Positions 1-7,918 of a stretch of 64,000 nucleotides of DNA are shown piece by piece. This DNA comes from Verrucomicrobiia bacterium (lineage in GTDB: Bacteria > Verrucomicrobiota > Verrucomicrobiia > JABWAM01): assembly GCA_020849895.1 (NCBI GenBank), contig JADZFN010000064.1, forward strand, positions 1 through 64,000, given 5' to 3'. The notes beneath the pieces are model-generated. The model was given only the letters and a program-made list of their open reading frames with translations. It was not told the DNA's origin and did not search any database. Made by a program: the position numbers and the translations under genes. How positions within the stretch are numbered: position 1 is the first letter of the stretch; each line of letters opens with the position of its first letter.

Positions 1-80
1 CCGCCTTTCCTGGGGAAGCACGGAAAACAAGGCGCACGGCGCCGTCGGTCGCCCTGGGCTTTGTCGGCGGGTTCATCGGG

Positions 81-1217
81 TCAACTTTCGCTCGGGTTTT
101 TTCCGGCGTGCTCCGGCGCGGCCGACCGGCGACCGCACGAGGTGCGAAGAATGAGCTTCGAGGGGAAGATCCGATGCCCAGGAGGTTCTCCGGGATGGGC
201 GATGCGGCGGAAGAGTTCCCCAGCCGATGCTGCGCAGATGCCGTCGAGATCCTGTTCCGCCGTAGTGAGGCCGAACGCGGGGTAAGCGCCGACGCGATCG
301 TTGTCGTAGCCGGTGAGCGCCAGATCCTCGGGGATGCGCACGCCCTGCGCCAGTCCCGCCGCGATCAGTTCGAGGGCGTACATGTCGTTCGTGCAGACGA
401 TCGCGTCCGGCAGCGCGCCTTTCGCGAAGAGGCGCTCGCAGAAGCGATAGACGGGATGATCGAGCGCGCTGTAGCGTTCTATGGGTTGTCTCACGGTGAG
501 GCCCATCACCCCCTCCGCATCCACGAACCCGTTCGGCCAGCGCTCAAGGACCTCCTCTTCCTCGAGGATTGTCCAGGTCCCGCATCCCTCGAATGCTGAA
601 CGAAACCCCTTGAGGCGTTCTCCCATGGCGCGGTTCTGATCGGTGGTGGCCACGCCGGGCCAGAGGTGGAGGATCCGCCGATGCCCCACCTGGATCAGGT
701 GGCGCGTTAAGGCTTGAAATGCGCCGAACACGTCGTCGCAGTAGAGGCTCGCATGCGCCCGCGACTCGCCATTGACGATCCCCACCGGGATGCCGACGCG
801 CCTCAAGGCGTCCACATGCTCTTGGCGAAACACTTCCTGAATGTGCGAAATGAGGACGCCCTCCACGCGGGCCTGGATCAACTCGTTGATCACGCGCTCG
901 ACACTCCCCCCGTGCCAGTTCATGTCCACGGCGAGATAGTCGTAGCCTCGCGCGTGAACCTCCGCGGAGAGCGCGAGATTCGCCTTGTGGGCGGCCTCGA
1001 TCCCCGCGCCGAAATGCACGATTCCGATGAGGTTGCTCCGCCGTTGACGGATGGCCTGGGCGGCCCGGTTGCGCTGGTAGCCGAGTTCGGCCGCCGTCTT
1101 GAGCACGCGTTCGCGCGTCTGTTTCCCGTAGCGCAATCCGGCACGTTTCCCCAAGATGTTGGCGACGGTGGAACAGGAAAGTTTCAGCCGCTCGGCAATT
1201 TGTCGCTGGGTGACCAT
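81..1217 (-). CDS. LacI-family transcriptional regulator
   Basis: 378 aa; N-terminal LacI HTH (TQRQIAERLKLSCSTVANILGKRAGLRYGKQTRERVLKTAAELGYQRNRAAQAIRQRR) followed by periplasmic-binding-like sensor domain (DAIVCTNDMYALELIAAGLAQGVRIPEDLALTGYDN). Confidence 0.93.
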   Translation of the reverse strand: MVTQRQIAERLKLSCSTVANILGKRAGLRYGKQTRERVLKTAAELGYQRNRAAQAIRQRRSNLIGIVHFGAGIEAAHKANLALSAEVHARGYDYLAVDMNWHGGSVERVINELIQARVEGVLISHIQEVFRQEHVDALRRVGIPVGIVNGESRAHASLYCDDVFGAFQALTRHLIQVGHRRILHLWPGVATTDQNRAMGERLKGFRSAFEGCGTWTILEEEEVLERWPNGFVDAEGVMGLTVRQPIERYSALDHPVYRFCERLFAKGALPDAIVCTNDMYALELIAAGLAQGVRIPEDLALTGYDNDRVGAYPAFGLTTAEQDLDGICAASAGELFRRIAHPGEPPGHRIFPSKLILRTSCGRRSAAPEHAGKNPSES

Positions 1218-1383
1218 AAGGAAAGGCGTTACGTGTCGAGTAGTGACGTATTTACAGCCTGCGATCGGTTTTGGAAAAGAAGGATGCCATTTGCAGGGTG
1301 CGGATCGGGATCAAGCGCGGCGTCCTCAGCCCGGATGCCGAACGCGCCTCGAGTTCGTCATGCGCAAGCGTTCGGGGGCCGGA

Positions 1384-4134
1384 TCAGCGTCGCATCACCG
1401 CCTTACGGCGGCGGAGAAAGGCGAGGAGGGCAAGGCCGGCGCCGATCGCCACCACGGGCGACGGTTCGGGGATCGCGCTGATGCTCAGGATGCCCTGGCT
1501 GTTGAACTGGCTGAAGTCCCAATTCAGTCCTCCCGTCAGCGCGGGCAGGTTCGTCAGGGAAAAGGCCCCGCTCCACGAGCCGAAGTCGAACAGGTTGAAC
1601 GTGTTCCCCGCCGCGAGGGTGACGCCGAGATTGGTCACCGTGAGCGTCCCCGCGAGGGCGAGGGCTCCCTCCACGACGAGGAGATCATAGTCGGCGGCAT
1701 TCGTCCCGGCGATCTCCAAGACCAGCGTCGAGCTGTCGAGGAGGGTCAGGTTGCTCGAGAAACTCATCGTACCGGGCGAATTGCCCGGCGCGAGCGTGCC
1801 CGCGTTGGTGACCGTCGCGTCGCTCGCCACGCGACCGGAACCTCCGAAGAGCGCGCCCGAAGCAATGCTCAGCCCCTCGGAAAAGGTGTTCGTGGCGCCG
1901 GCGAAGGTGTAGCTCCCGGCGCTCACCACGGCGTTGCTCAGCCAGGTGACGGCGCTGTTGACCACCCGAAGAACGCCCGAGTTCGTCAGCACCCCGCCCA
2001 TCGTGGCGGCGGTGTTTGAGACCAACAGGGAACCTCCCGTTCCGACATTCAACTGTGCGCTCCTCCAGGCGGTGGAACCGTTCACCATCTCGAGGCCGAC
2101 ATAGTTGCTCGGGCTGACGCCGCTCGCGAAGGTGTAGTCTTGCGGGCTTGCGGCGTGGGTGTTCGAGGCGCTGTCGAGGCGGAAGAGGTTGTTCCCCGCG
2201 TAAAGGATGCCCCCGAGCTCGTTGCTGCCGAGGCTTCCCCAGACGTTCGCGTTCGAGACGCCGCGGAAGGAGATCGTGCCGCCGGTGAGCGAGATGCGTC
2301 CGTAGCCGTTCGGCGTGATCGAGGGGGTGCCGCTGCTGAACTGGTAGATCCCGCCGTCGTTGCTGATCGTGTTGCCGGCGGCGCTTCCCACGGTCAGACC
2401 GCTGCCGCCGACCTCCAGAACCCCCTGCGACGCGATCTCCACGCGGTTGCTGCCGGCGCTGCTTCCAACCGAGAGCGACGACGCCGACACTCGTCCTCCT
2501 TCGGAGATGAACAGGGCGTTCGAAAACGCGCTGTTGCCCACGACGATGTTGAAACTGTTCGTCCACAAAGATCCGTTGCCGGTCACGACGGCGACATTGC
2601 CCGTCGAACCCGCGAAGTTGCCCAAGGTGGCCGCAGCGGTGCTTGCCACGACGCCACCGTTGCTCACCGTCAGTTGATTATACGCGCCGTTGTAACCGAA
2701 ATTCATGCCGGCGTTGGTCCAGACCGAGTCGGTCCCGCTGACGAGGAGGCTGTTGCTCACGCTGCTCGCCGAGTTCGCAACGTAAAAATTGCCCAAGGTC
2801 ACCAGCGTGCCGCCATTGGTCACGATCAAACGGCTCCGCAAGCTGCCGTTTCCAAGGTTGAATGTCGAGCTGGCGTTCAGCCAGAGCGTGTGGGCGCCGG
2901 CCACCACTGCCAGATTGTTCGTGGAGCCGCCGCCCGATCCGATCGTGCTGGAAGCTGAATTGATGATGCGCGCACCGTCTGAAATCAGCAATTCGTTGAA
3001 GGACCCTCCGCTTCCGACCGTGATGAAGCCGTTGCTGACAACCGTCCCGCTTCCCGAAACCGTCAGGCGGTTGCTGATGGACGAGCTGTTGACCCCGAGA
3101 ATCATGCTCGCGTTCAGCGCCAATGCGCCGTCGGCAACCATCATCTGACTGAAGGCGCCGCTGTTGCCCACCTTGACTTGCCCTCCGTTGGTCCACACGG
3201 TCCCGGAACCCGTCAGCGTGACGGAGTTGCTGTTGGCTCCCGCGTTTCCGCCGATAAGACTATCGCTCACGCTCGATACGGTGCCCCCGTTGCTGACCAC
3301 CAATTGATTGAAGGAATTCGCCGTGCTCAACGTAAGCGAGCTGGTGTTGGTCCACGTGCCGCCATCGGTCACCATGACGAAGTTGCTGTTCGCGAGCCGG
3401 CCGATCACAGCGTCCCCGTTGATCACCGCCCCGCCGTTGCTGATGACGAGTCCGTTAAAAACACCTGAGCGCCCGATGAGGAGTGTTCCGTTGTTGGTCC
3501 ACAGCGAGCCGCTTCCGGCCACGACCACCAGGTTGCTGGCAGAACCCGACTGATCGCCGATGGCGGTCACGTTTCCGGTTCCCACGCCTCCGTTGCTGAT
3601 CACCTTGCCGCCGTTCGTGATCGTCAGCAGATTCATGTCGCCGCTCCCTCCGACGTAAAGGACGCCGTTGTTGGTCCAAACGGAATTGGCGCCGGCCACC
3701 GTCACCGAATTGCTGTGTGCGCCGCCGCCGGAGCCGATGGTGCCGGCGCCGACGCTGTTGTTGGGTGTACCCTGGCTCACGACCGTTCCTCCGCCGACGA
3801 TCAGGAGACGGTTGTTCTTTCCGCTCAGGCCGATGTAGAGGTTGGTGGAGTTGATCCACGAGGCCGATCCTCCGGTCCCGTCCACGATCGCGAGGTTGTT
3901 GCTCCCGCCCGCTGCATGGCCGATGTATCCAAAGCTGTTCGTCAGAATCCCGCCGTTGACCACCTGGAGCACGTCGAAGCACGTGTTGCTCCCGACGACA
4001 TATTTGTCCATCCAGTTGGTGGCCGTGTTGATCGTGTTGGTCTGGTAGTCTGCGGAGAACTGGGCGCGCGCGGGAAGCGCCACGATCGTCAGCGCCACGA
4101 CGGCGAAGATCGCATCGAGAAATTTCGTCTTCAT
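1384..4134 (-). CDS. Large secreted repeat protein with PEP-CTERM sorting signal
   Basis: 916 aa; N-terminal signal peptide (FLDAIFAVVALTIVALPARAQ), tandem SVWTNNGxLxVGxSGxxNxLxISNGGxV repeats, C-terminal AIPEPSPVVAIGAGLALLAFLRRRK (PEP motif, TM, basic cluster). Confidence 0.9.
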   Translation of the reverse strand: MKTKFLDAIFAVVALTIVALPARAQFSADYQTNTINTATNWMDKYVVGSNTCFDVLQVVNGGILTNSFGYIGHAAGGSNNLAIVDGTGGSASWINSTNLYIGLSGKNNRLLIVGGGTVVSQGTPNNSVGAGTIGSGGGAHSNSVTVAGANSVWTNNGVLYVGGSGDMNLLTITNGGKVISNGGVGTGNVTAIGDQSGSASNLVVVAGSGSLWTNNGTLLIGRSGVFNGLVISNGGAVINGDAVIGRLANSNFVMVTDGGTWTNTSSLTLSTANSFNQLVVSNGGTVSSVSDSLIGGNAGANSNSVTLTGSGTVWTNGGQVKVGNSGAFSQMMVADGALALNASMILGVNSSSISNRLTVSGSGTVVSNGFITVGSGGSFNELLISDGARIINSASSTIGSGGGSTNNLAVVAGAHTLWLNASSTFNLGNGSLRSRLIVTNGGTLVTLGNFYVANSASSVSNSLLVSGTDSVWTNAGMNFGYNGAYNQLTVSNGGVVASTAAATLGNFAGSTGNVAVVTGNGSLWTNSFNIVVGNSAFSNALFISEGGRVSASSLSVGSSAGSNRVEIASQGVLEVGGSGLTVGSAAGNTISNDGGIYQFSSGTPSITPNGYGRISLTGGTISFRGVSNANVWGSLGSNELGGILYAGNNLFRLDSASNTHAASPQDYTFASGVSPSNYVGLEMVNGSTAWRSAQLNVGTGGSLLVSNTAATMGGVLTNSGVLRVVNSAVTWLSNAVVSAGSYTFAGATNTFSEGLSIASGALFGGSGRVASDATVTNAGTLAPGNSPGTMSFSSNLTLLDSSTLVLEIAGTNAADYDLLVVEGALALAGTLTVTNLGVTLAAGNTFNLFDFGSWSGAFSLTNLPALTGGLNWDFSQFNSQGILSISAIPEPSPVVAIGAGLALLAFLRRRKAVMRR
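2540..3960 (-). repeat. Imperfect tandem repeats inside the PEP-CTERM surface protein (unit roughly 50-60 codons)
   Basis: Recurring DNA motif gttg(g/t)tggtcca at about 3667, 3491, 3343, 3184, 2709 (and gttcgtcca near 2551); encodes recurring SVWTNxGxLxVG...LxISNGGxV units. Confidence 0.75.
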
Positions 4135-4372
4135 CTCGGGGAGAAGAAAAAAGGAGGCACGGATCGGATGAGGAAACGTCAGCAGAAAAAAGAGACGCCG
4201 TCAACAATAAACACGTTATTACAAAAAGATTTTTCGAGGCAGATCTCGCGCCCGGGATCCGCGGGCCGGAGGGCTTCGGTCCCCTGGAGCGTCCCCCTTT
4301 TGGGTTGGACAGAGGTTAAGGATTGGTTGAAGACCCGCGGAAGCGGGGCGAGAGGTGCTGAGGCAGGCATGG

Positions 4373-4774
4373 TCAGGATTTCTCGCCGGGCTGGGGTTTG
4401 GCAGGCGGTCGCGTGGACAGTTTGATCCGCTGATACGCGCCGCGCTTCTGATCTTCCGGATGTGGCTCGACGGCCAAAACCGTGATGTCGCCCTTGTCCG
4501 GCCCATAGGCCCAAAACAACCGGCCGGCCGCCGGTGTGGCGTTCTCCAGATACGATTGGAAAATCTTGAACCCGTGCTTGCGGGTCAGGTCGTCAATCTC
4601 GTGCGACGCCAGACTGTTGTGGCGTGGGTTCTGTTCCAGATAGCCGAGGGTTTTGACCCATTTCTTGAAGAATTTCTCCTCGTTCTTTTCGAGTTTGCCT
4701 TGGAGCTTGCGGGTGGACAGGTCGTTCCATAGCGCATCCATCTCCGGCAATCCCATGCGGATTCGGAAGGCCAT
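4373..4774 (-). CDS. RelE-like toxin of a type II toxin-antitoxin module
   Basis: 133 aa; basic, C-terminal ...AAGRLFWAYGPDKGDITVLAVEPHPEDQKRGAYQRIKLS resembles RelE/ParE-superfamily core strands; starts 8 nt after the antitoxin stop. Confidence 0.65.
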   Translation of the reverse strand: MAFRIRMGLPEMDALWNDLSTRKLQGKLEKNEEKFFKKWVKTLGYLEQNPRHNSLASHEIDDLTRKHGFKIFQSYLENATPAAGRLFWAYGPDKGDITVLAVEPHPEDQKRGAYQRIKLSTRPPAKPQPGEKS

Positions 4775-4782
4775 GCGGGAGG

Positions 4783-5073
4783 TTATCGCTCAGTGAATGC
4801 GGATACGTCAATCGGCTCGGACGCCAGCCCCTTCTTCAGGTTGGCCGCCGAATGATCGAGCATCTTTCGGGTCCGGGCGGAAAGGACTTCCGGCGCCACC
4901 AACACACGCGGCTCAAGCAGAAAGCTGCCGTTGGACAGCGCCTTGACGCAGAAGTATTTCGCCTTCGCTCCGCGCAGGTTGATGCGGTTCTTGCTGTCCG
5001 CTGCCACATCGTAGCCTTGAACGACTGTCAGCCGATGCGCCAATGATCGCCGTTTACGGGCCCGTGTTTCCAT
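4783..5073 (-). CDS. AbrB/SpoVT-like antitoxin
   Basis: Likely start METRARKRRSLAHRL (cat at 5071-5073); YDVAADSKNRINLRGAKAKYFCVKALSNGSFLLEPRVL resembles a swapped-hairpin AbrB fold; directly upstream of toxin. Confidence 0.6.
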   Translation of the reverse strand: METRARKRRSLAHRLTVVQGYDVAADSKNRINLRGAKAKYFCVKALSNGSFLLEPRVLVAPEVLSARTRKMLDHSAANLKKGLASEPIDVSAFTER

Positions 5074-5076
5074 GCG

Positions 5077-5101
5077 GGGAATATGGTGGGTATTCCCACC
5101 A
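5077..5101 (-). promoter_or_regulatory. Candidate TA operator: two overlapping inverted repeats just upstream of the antitoxin start
   Basis: GGGAATA(5077-5083)/TATTCCC(5091-5097) and TGGTGGG(5084-5090)/CCCACCA(5095-5101), both perfect 7-bp arms, sharing bases. Confidence 0.6.
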
Positions 5102-5473
5102 ATGTCAAGTGGCCGCTTCCAGCCGCCGGGCGCCGAGGTCGGCAAAATCAGCCGGCGTGAAGCACCAACCCTTGCCGCTTCCTCGAATCCGCCTAAGAAT
5201 CGTTTGTTCAATCTCTTGCATGACTTCCGATTGTCTTTTCTTGTAAGGAAAATAGACCCGTTTTCATTACCAGAAACAACACCAACATCAACCGCCGACA
5301 ACCCGCACGTCGGCTTCTGTGATCCGCCGTTGGCCGGTGACGCATTCGTGAATCAGGATTCTTTCCTCCTGCCATTTCCGCGCGTCCTCCGAGTCGGGTG
5401 CGATTCTCCTCTCTCCGGTCGCGGGTCGGTGTTTCGGATTGTCGGGGCGCAGTCGCGCGCGCATCCTGTCCGG

Positions 5474-6457
5474 ATGCCGAAGGCCGCCGTCCCGTCCGAT
5501 TTTCTGAAACGCTTCCGCGCGCTCGTGAAGGAGGGGAGACGCTTCCTCGTCGCCAGCCATGTGCGACCCGACGGCGACGCCTACGGATCCACCTTGGCGC
5601 TGACCCTTTCGCTCCGGAAAGCGGGCAAGACGGCGACGGCATGGAATCCCGACGGTTTGTCGGAACGTTTCGCCTGGCTGCCCGGCGCCGCCGGTTTTGC
5701 CGGGCCGAAACTTCCCCAAGGGCCCTGGGATGTCCGGATTGTCGTGGACACCGCGAGTCCGGATCGCGTGGGGGATTTCCCGCTGGCCTCCGATCCCGCG
5801 TCTCCGGTCGTGAATCTCGATCATCATGGGAGCAACCCGGGCTTCGGCGATTGCGTCTGGGTGGACGCGGCGCGGGCCGCCTGCGGGGAGATGGTGTTCG
5901 ATCTCCTCCGCGAGGCGGACCTGCCGGTGGACCGGGACATCGCTTCCTGTTTGTTCGTGGCGATCAGCACCGACACGGGGTCGTTCCGTTTTTCCAACAC
6001 GCGCGCGGCAACGCTGCGCGCCGCGGCGGAGCTGCTCGACGCAGGGGCGGAGGCCGGCGAACTTTCCCGGATGATCTGGGAGAACGAACCCGCGCGCCGG
6101 CTGGCTTTTCTCCGGGAAATCCTCCCGACTGCGCGCTTCGAGGAGGGGGGCAAGGTGGGGCTCCTCTGGATCCGCTCCGAGGCGTATGCGCGCTCAGGCG
6201 CGCAGCCCGAGGACACGGAGGGGGTGATCGATTTCGTTCGCAGCGTGGCCGGGGTGGTCGTGGGGCTCGTCTTCGAGGAGGCGCCGGGAGAGATCGTGCG
6301 CGTGAGCTTCCGCTCGAAGGACCCGCGGGTGGACGTGGCGAAGCTTGCGGTGCGGTTCGGCGGCGGCGGTCACGCCGCCGCCGCGGGTGCGCGGATCTCC
6401 GGCGCGCCCGCGGCCGTGGAGCGCGAAGTGCTTGCCGCCGTGAAGGCCGCGCTGTAA
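5474..6457 (+). CDS. nrnA: DHH-family bifunctional oligoribonuclease/PAP phosphatase (NrnA-like)
   Basis: SHVRPDGDAYGSTLAL, VVDTASPDRVGD, VVNLDHHGSNPGFGD, STDTGSFRFSNT and C-terminal FGGGGHAAAAG (DHHA1) motifs. Start chosen at MPKAAVP; ORF extends upstream. Confidence 0.9.
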   Translation: MPKAAVPSDFLKRFRALVKEGRRFLVASHVRPDGDAYGSTLALTLSLRKAGKTATAWNPDGLSERFAWLPGAAGFAGPKLPQGPWDVRIVVDTASPDRVGDFPLASDPASPVVNLDHHGSNPGFGDCVWVDAARAACGEMVFDLLREADLPVDRDIASCLFVAISTDTGSFRFSNTRAATLRAAAELLDAGAEAGELSRMIWENEPARRLAFLREILPTARFEEGGKVGLLWIRSEAYARSGAQPEDTEGVIDFVRSVAGVVVGLVFEEAPGEIVRVSFRSKDPRVDVAKLAVRFGGGGHAAAAGARISGAPAAVEREVLAAVKAAL

Positions 6458-6466
6458 AAATGCCCG

Positions 6467-6496
6467 TTGACGCCTGCGCTGGCCCCATGCTAGAAG
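6467..6496 (+). promoter_or_regulatory. Candidate sigma70-type promoter for tRNA-fMet
   Basis: TTGACG (6467-6472), 18 nt spacer, TAGAAG (6491-6496); mature tRNA 5' end at 6502. Confidence 0.4.
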
Positions 6497-6501
6497 GGAA
6501 G

Positions 6502-6578
<77 letters not shown>

Positions 6579-6599
6579 TTTTCACGAAGCAAGAAGCGG

Positions 6600-6770
6600 G
6601 GTGCTCGACGCTCGAAGCGGGAAGGAAGATGCGGAGGTCTTGAGGTTGGAAGATCGGAGGGGGAAGAGCCACGTCTCCGCGAGTTGCTCGTCCGCTCGTT
6701 TTTCGCGATTCCCGAGCGGGGAGCGTCCTGTCCGCCGCACGGCGGCCGGCTTGCGCCGGGCCCGGGCTTT
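6600..6770 (+). repeat. Dispersed intergenic repeat, copy D
   Basis: TTGGAAGATCGGAGGGGGAAGAGCCACGTCTCCGCGAGTTGCTCG...TTTTTCGCGATTCCCGAGCGGGGAGCG; aligns without gaps to copies at 29325 and 59907. Confidence 0.6.
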
Positions 6771-6789
6771 CGACAGGATGCCGCACGCC

Positions 6790-7647
6790 ATGAATCTCGG
6801 CGTTTTCGGTTTGGGCATCATCGGCCGCGTCTGGGCGGAGAACCTGCATCGCGACGGAGAGGTCGTTCGCGGTTGGAATCGCACCCCGAAGAAGGATCTC
6901 CCGTTCTTCACCGCCGACGCGCGCTCGGCGGCGGCGGCTTCGGACCTGCTCCTCCTCGTCGTGGCCGATCCTCCCGCGGTTCAGGAGGTGCTGGACCGGA
7001 TCGCGCCCGTCCTGCGCGCGGGACAGGTGGTGGTGCAGTCCAGCACGATCTCGCCCGAGGCGACTCTGCGTTTCGCCGGCCAGGTGGAGAAGACGGGGGC
7101 GTCATTTCTCGAAGCGCCTTTCATGGGGAGCCGGCCGGCCGCCGAACAGCGGCAGATGGTGTTTTACGCCGGAGGCGACTCGAGCGTCCTGGAGCGGGCG
7201 CGGCCCGTCCTCGCGCGCCTGAGTCGCGCGATCGAATACATCGGGCCGCTCGGGAGCGCCTCGGCGCTCAAGCTGGCGATGAACATCAACATCGCGATGG
7301 TGGCTCAGGCGCTTTGCGAGAGTCGCGCGCTGGCGCGCGCCGCGGGCATTTCGGACGACCGCTACTTCAGCGCGCTGAAACTCAACGTGGGGCACTCCGG
7401 CCTCGCCGCGCTCAAGGAACCCAAGCTGCGCTCCGGCGACATCACGCCGCAGTTCTCGGTGAAGCACATGGCGAAGGACCTCCGTCTCGCGGCGGAAACC
7501 GCCGGCGGCCTCGATCTCCCGCAGCTCAAGGAGGTGATGAAGCTTTACGCGGACGCGCTCGCCCGCGGCTGGGCGGAGGACGATTTCATCAGTCTCACCC
7601 GGCTGCTGGCGCTCCGGCCCTCCGCCGCGCGCAAGGAAGGGGCCTGA
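6790..7647 (+). CDS. NAD(P)-dependent beta-hydroxyacid dehydrogenase (3-hydroxyisobutyrate dehydrogenase family)
   Basis: MNLGVFGLGIIGRVWAENL Rossmann motif, FLEAPFMGSRPAAEQ, GSASALKLAMNINIA family signature. Confidence 0.87.
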   Translation: MNLGVFGLGIIGRVWAENLHRDGEVVRGWNRTPKKDLPFFTADARSAAAASDLLLLVVADPPAVQEVLDRIAPVLRAGQVVVQSSTISPEATLRFAGQVEKTGASFLEAPFMGSRPAAEQRQMVFYAGGDSSVLERARPVLARLSRAIEYIGPLGSASALKLAMNINIAMVAQALCESRALARAAGISDDRYFSALKLNVGHSGLAALKEPKLRSGDITPQFSVKHMAKDLRLAAETAGGLDLPQLKEVMKLYADALARGWAEDDFISLTRLLALRPSAARKEGA

Positions 7648-7649
7648 AG

Positions 7650-7850
7650 CGGCACGGCCAAAACCTCGGAAGAAGAAGGATCCGAGGCCGCCGGAGACGG
7701 CGGCCCTCCATTCGGAGAAGAAAGGAGCTGGAAGATCGAAGTCTGAAGGCGGGAAGGAGGGGGAGCGACCAGCGACAGGGGAGGGGCGCGTCCCCGCGGG
7801 CTTTTGCGATCCCGATCGGCGAGCGCTCCATTTGCCGCGAACTCCGGGTC
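7650..7850 (+). repeat. Dispersed intergenic repeat, copy A
   Basis: GGAAGATCGAAG...GGGGCGCGTCCCCGCGGGCTTTTGCGATCCCGATCGGCGAGCG; matches copy D (TTTTTCGCGATTCCCGAGCGGGGAGCG) and the GTCCYCGCGGGC core of copy C. Confidence 0.55.
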
Positions 7851-7918
7851 GGATCGAGTCTCGTCCGGCTCTGGCATGAAGGGGGCGGGGATGGTATGGG
7901 AGAAGGCGGCTCACGATC

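Noticed and set aside
1218-1383. LacI operator candidates in the LacI/PEP-CTERM intergenic region
   Set aside because: No convincing palindrome of LacI-family type could be seen by eye.
4135-4372. Possible extra small ORFs (111 aa, 95 aa) upstream of the PEP-CTERM gene
   Set aside because: No conserved motifs; AT-rich leader more consistent with promoter/UTR.
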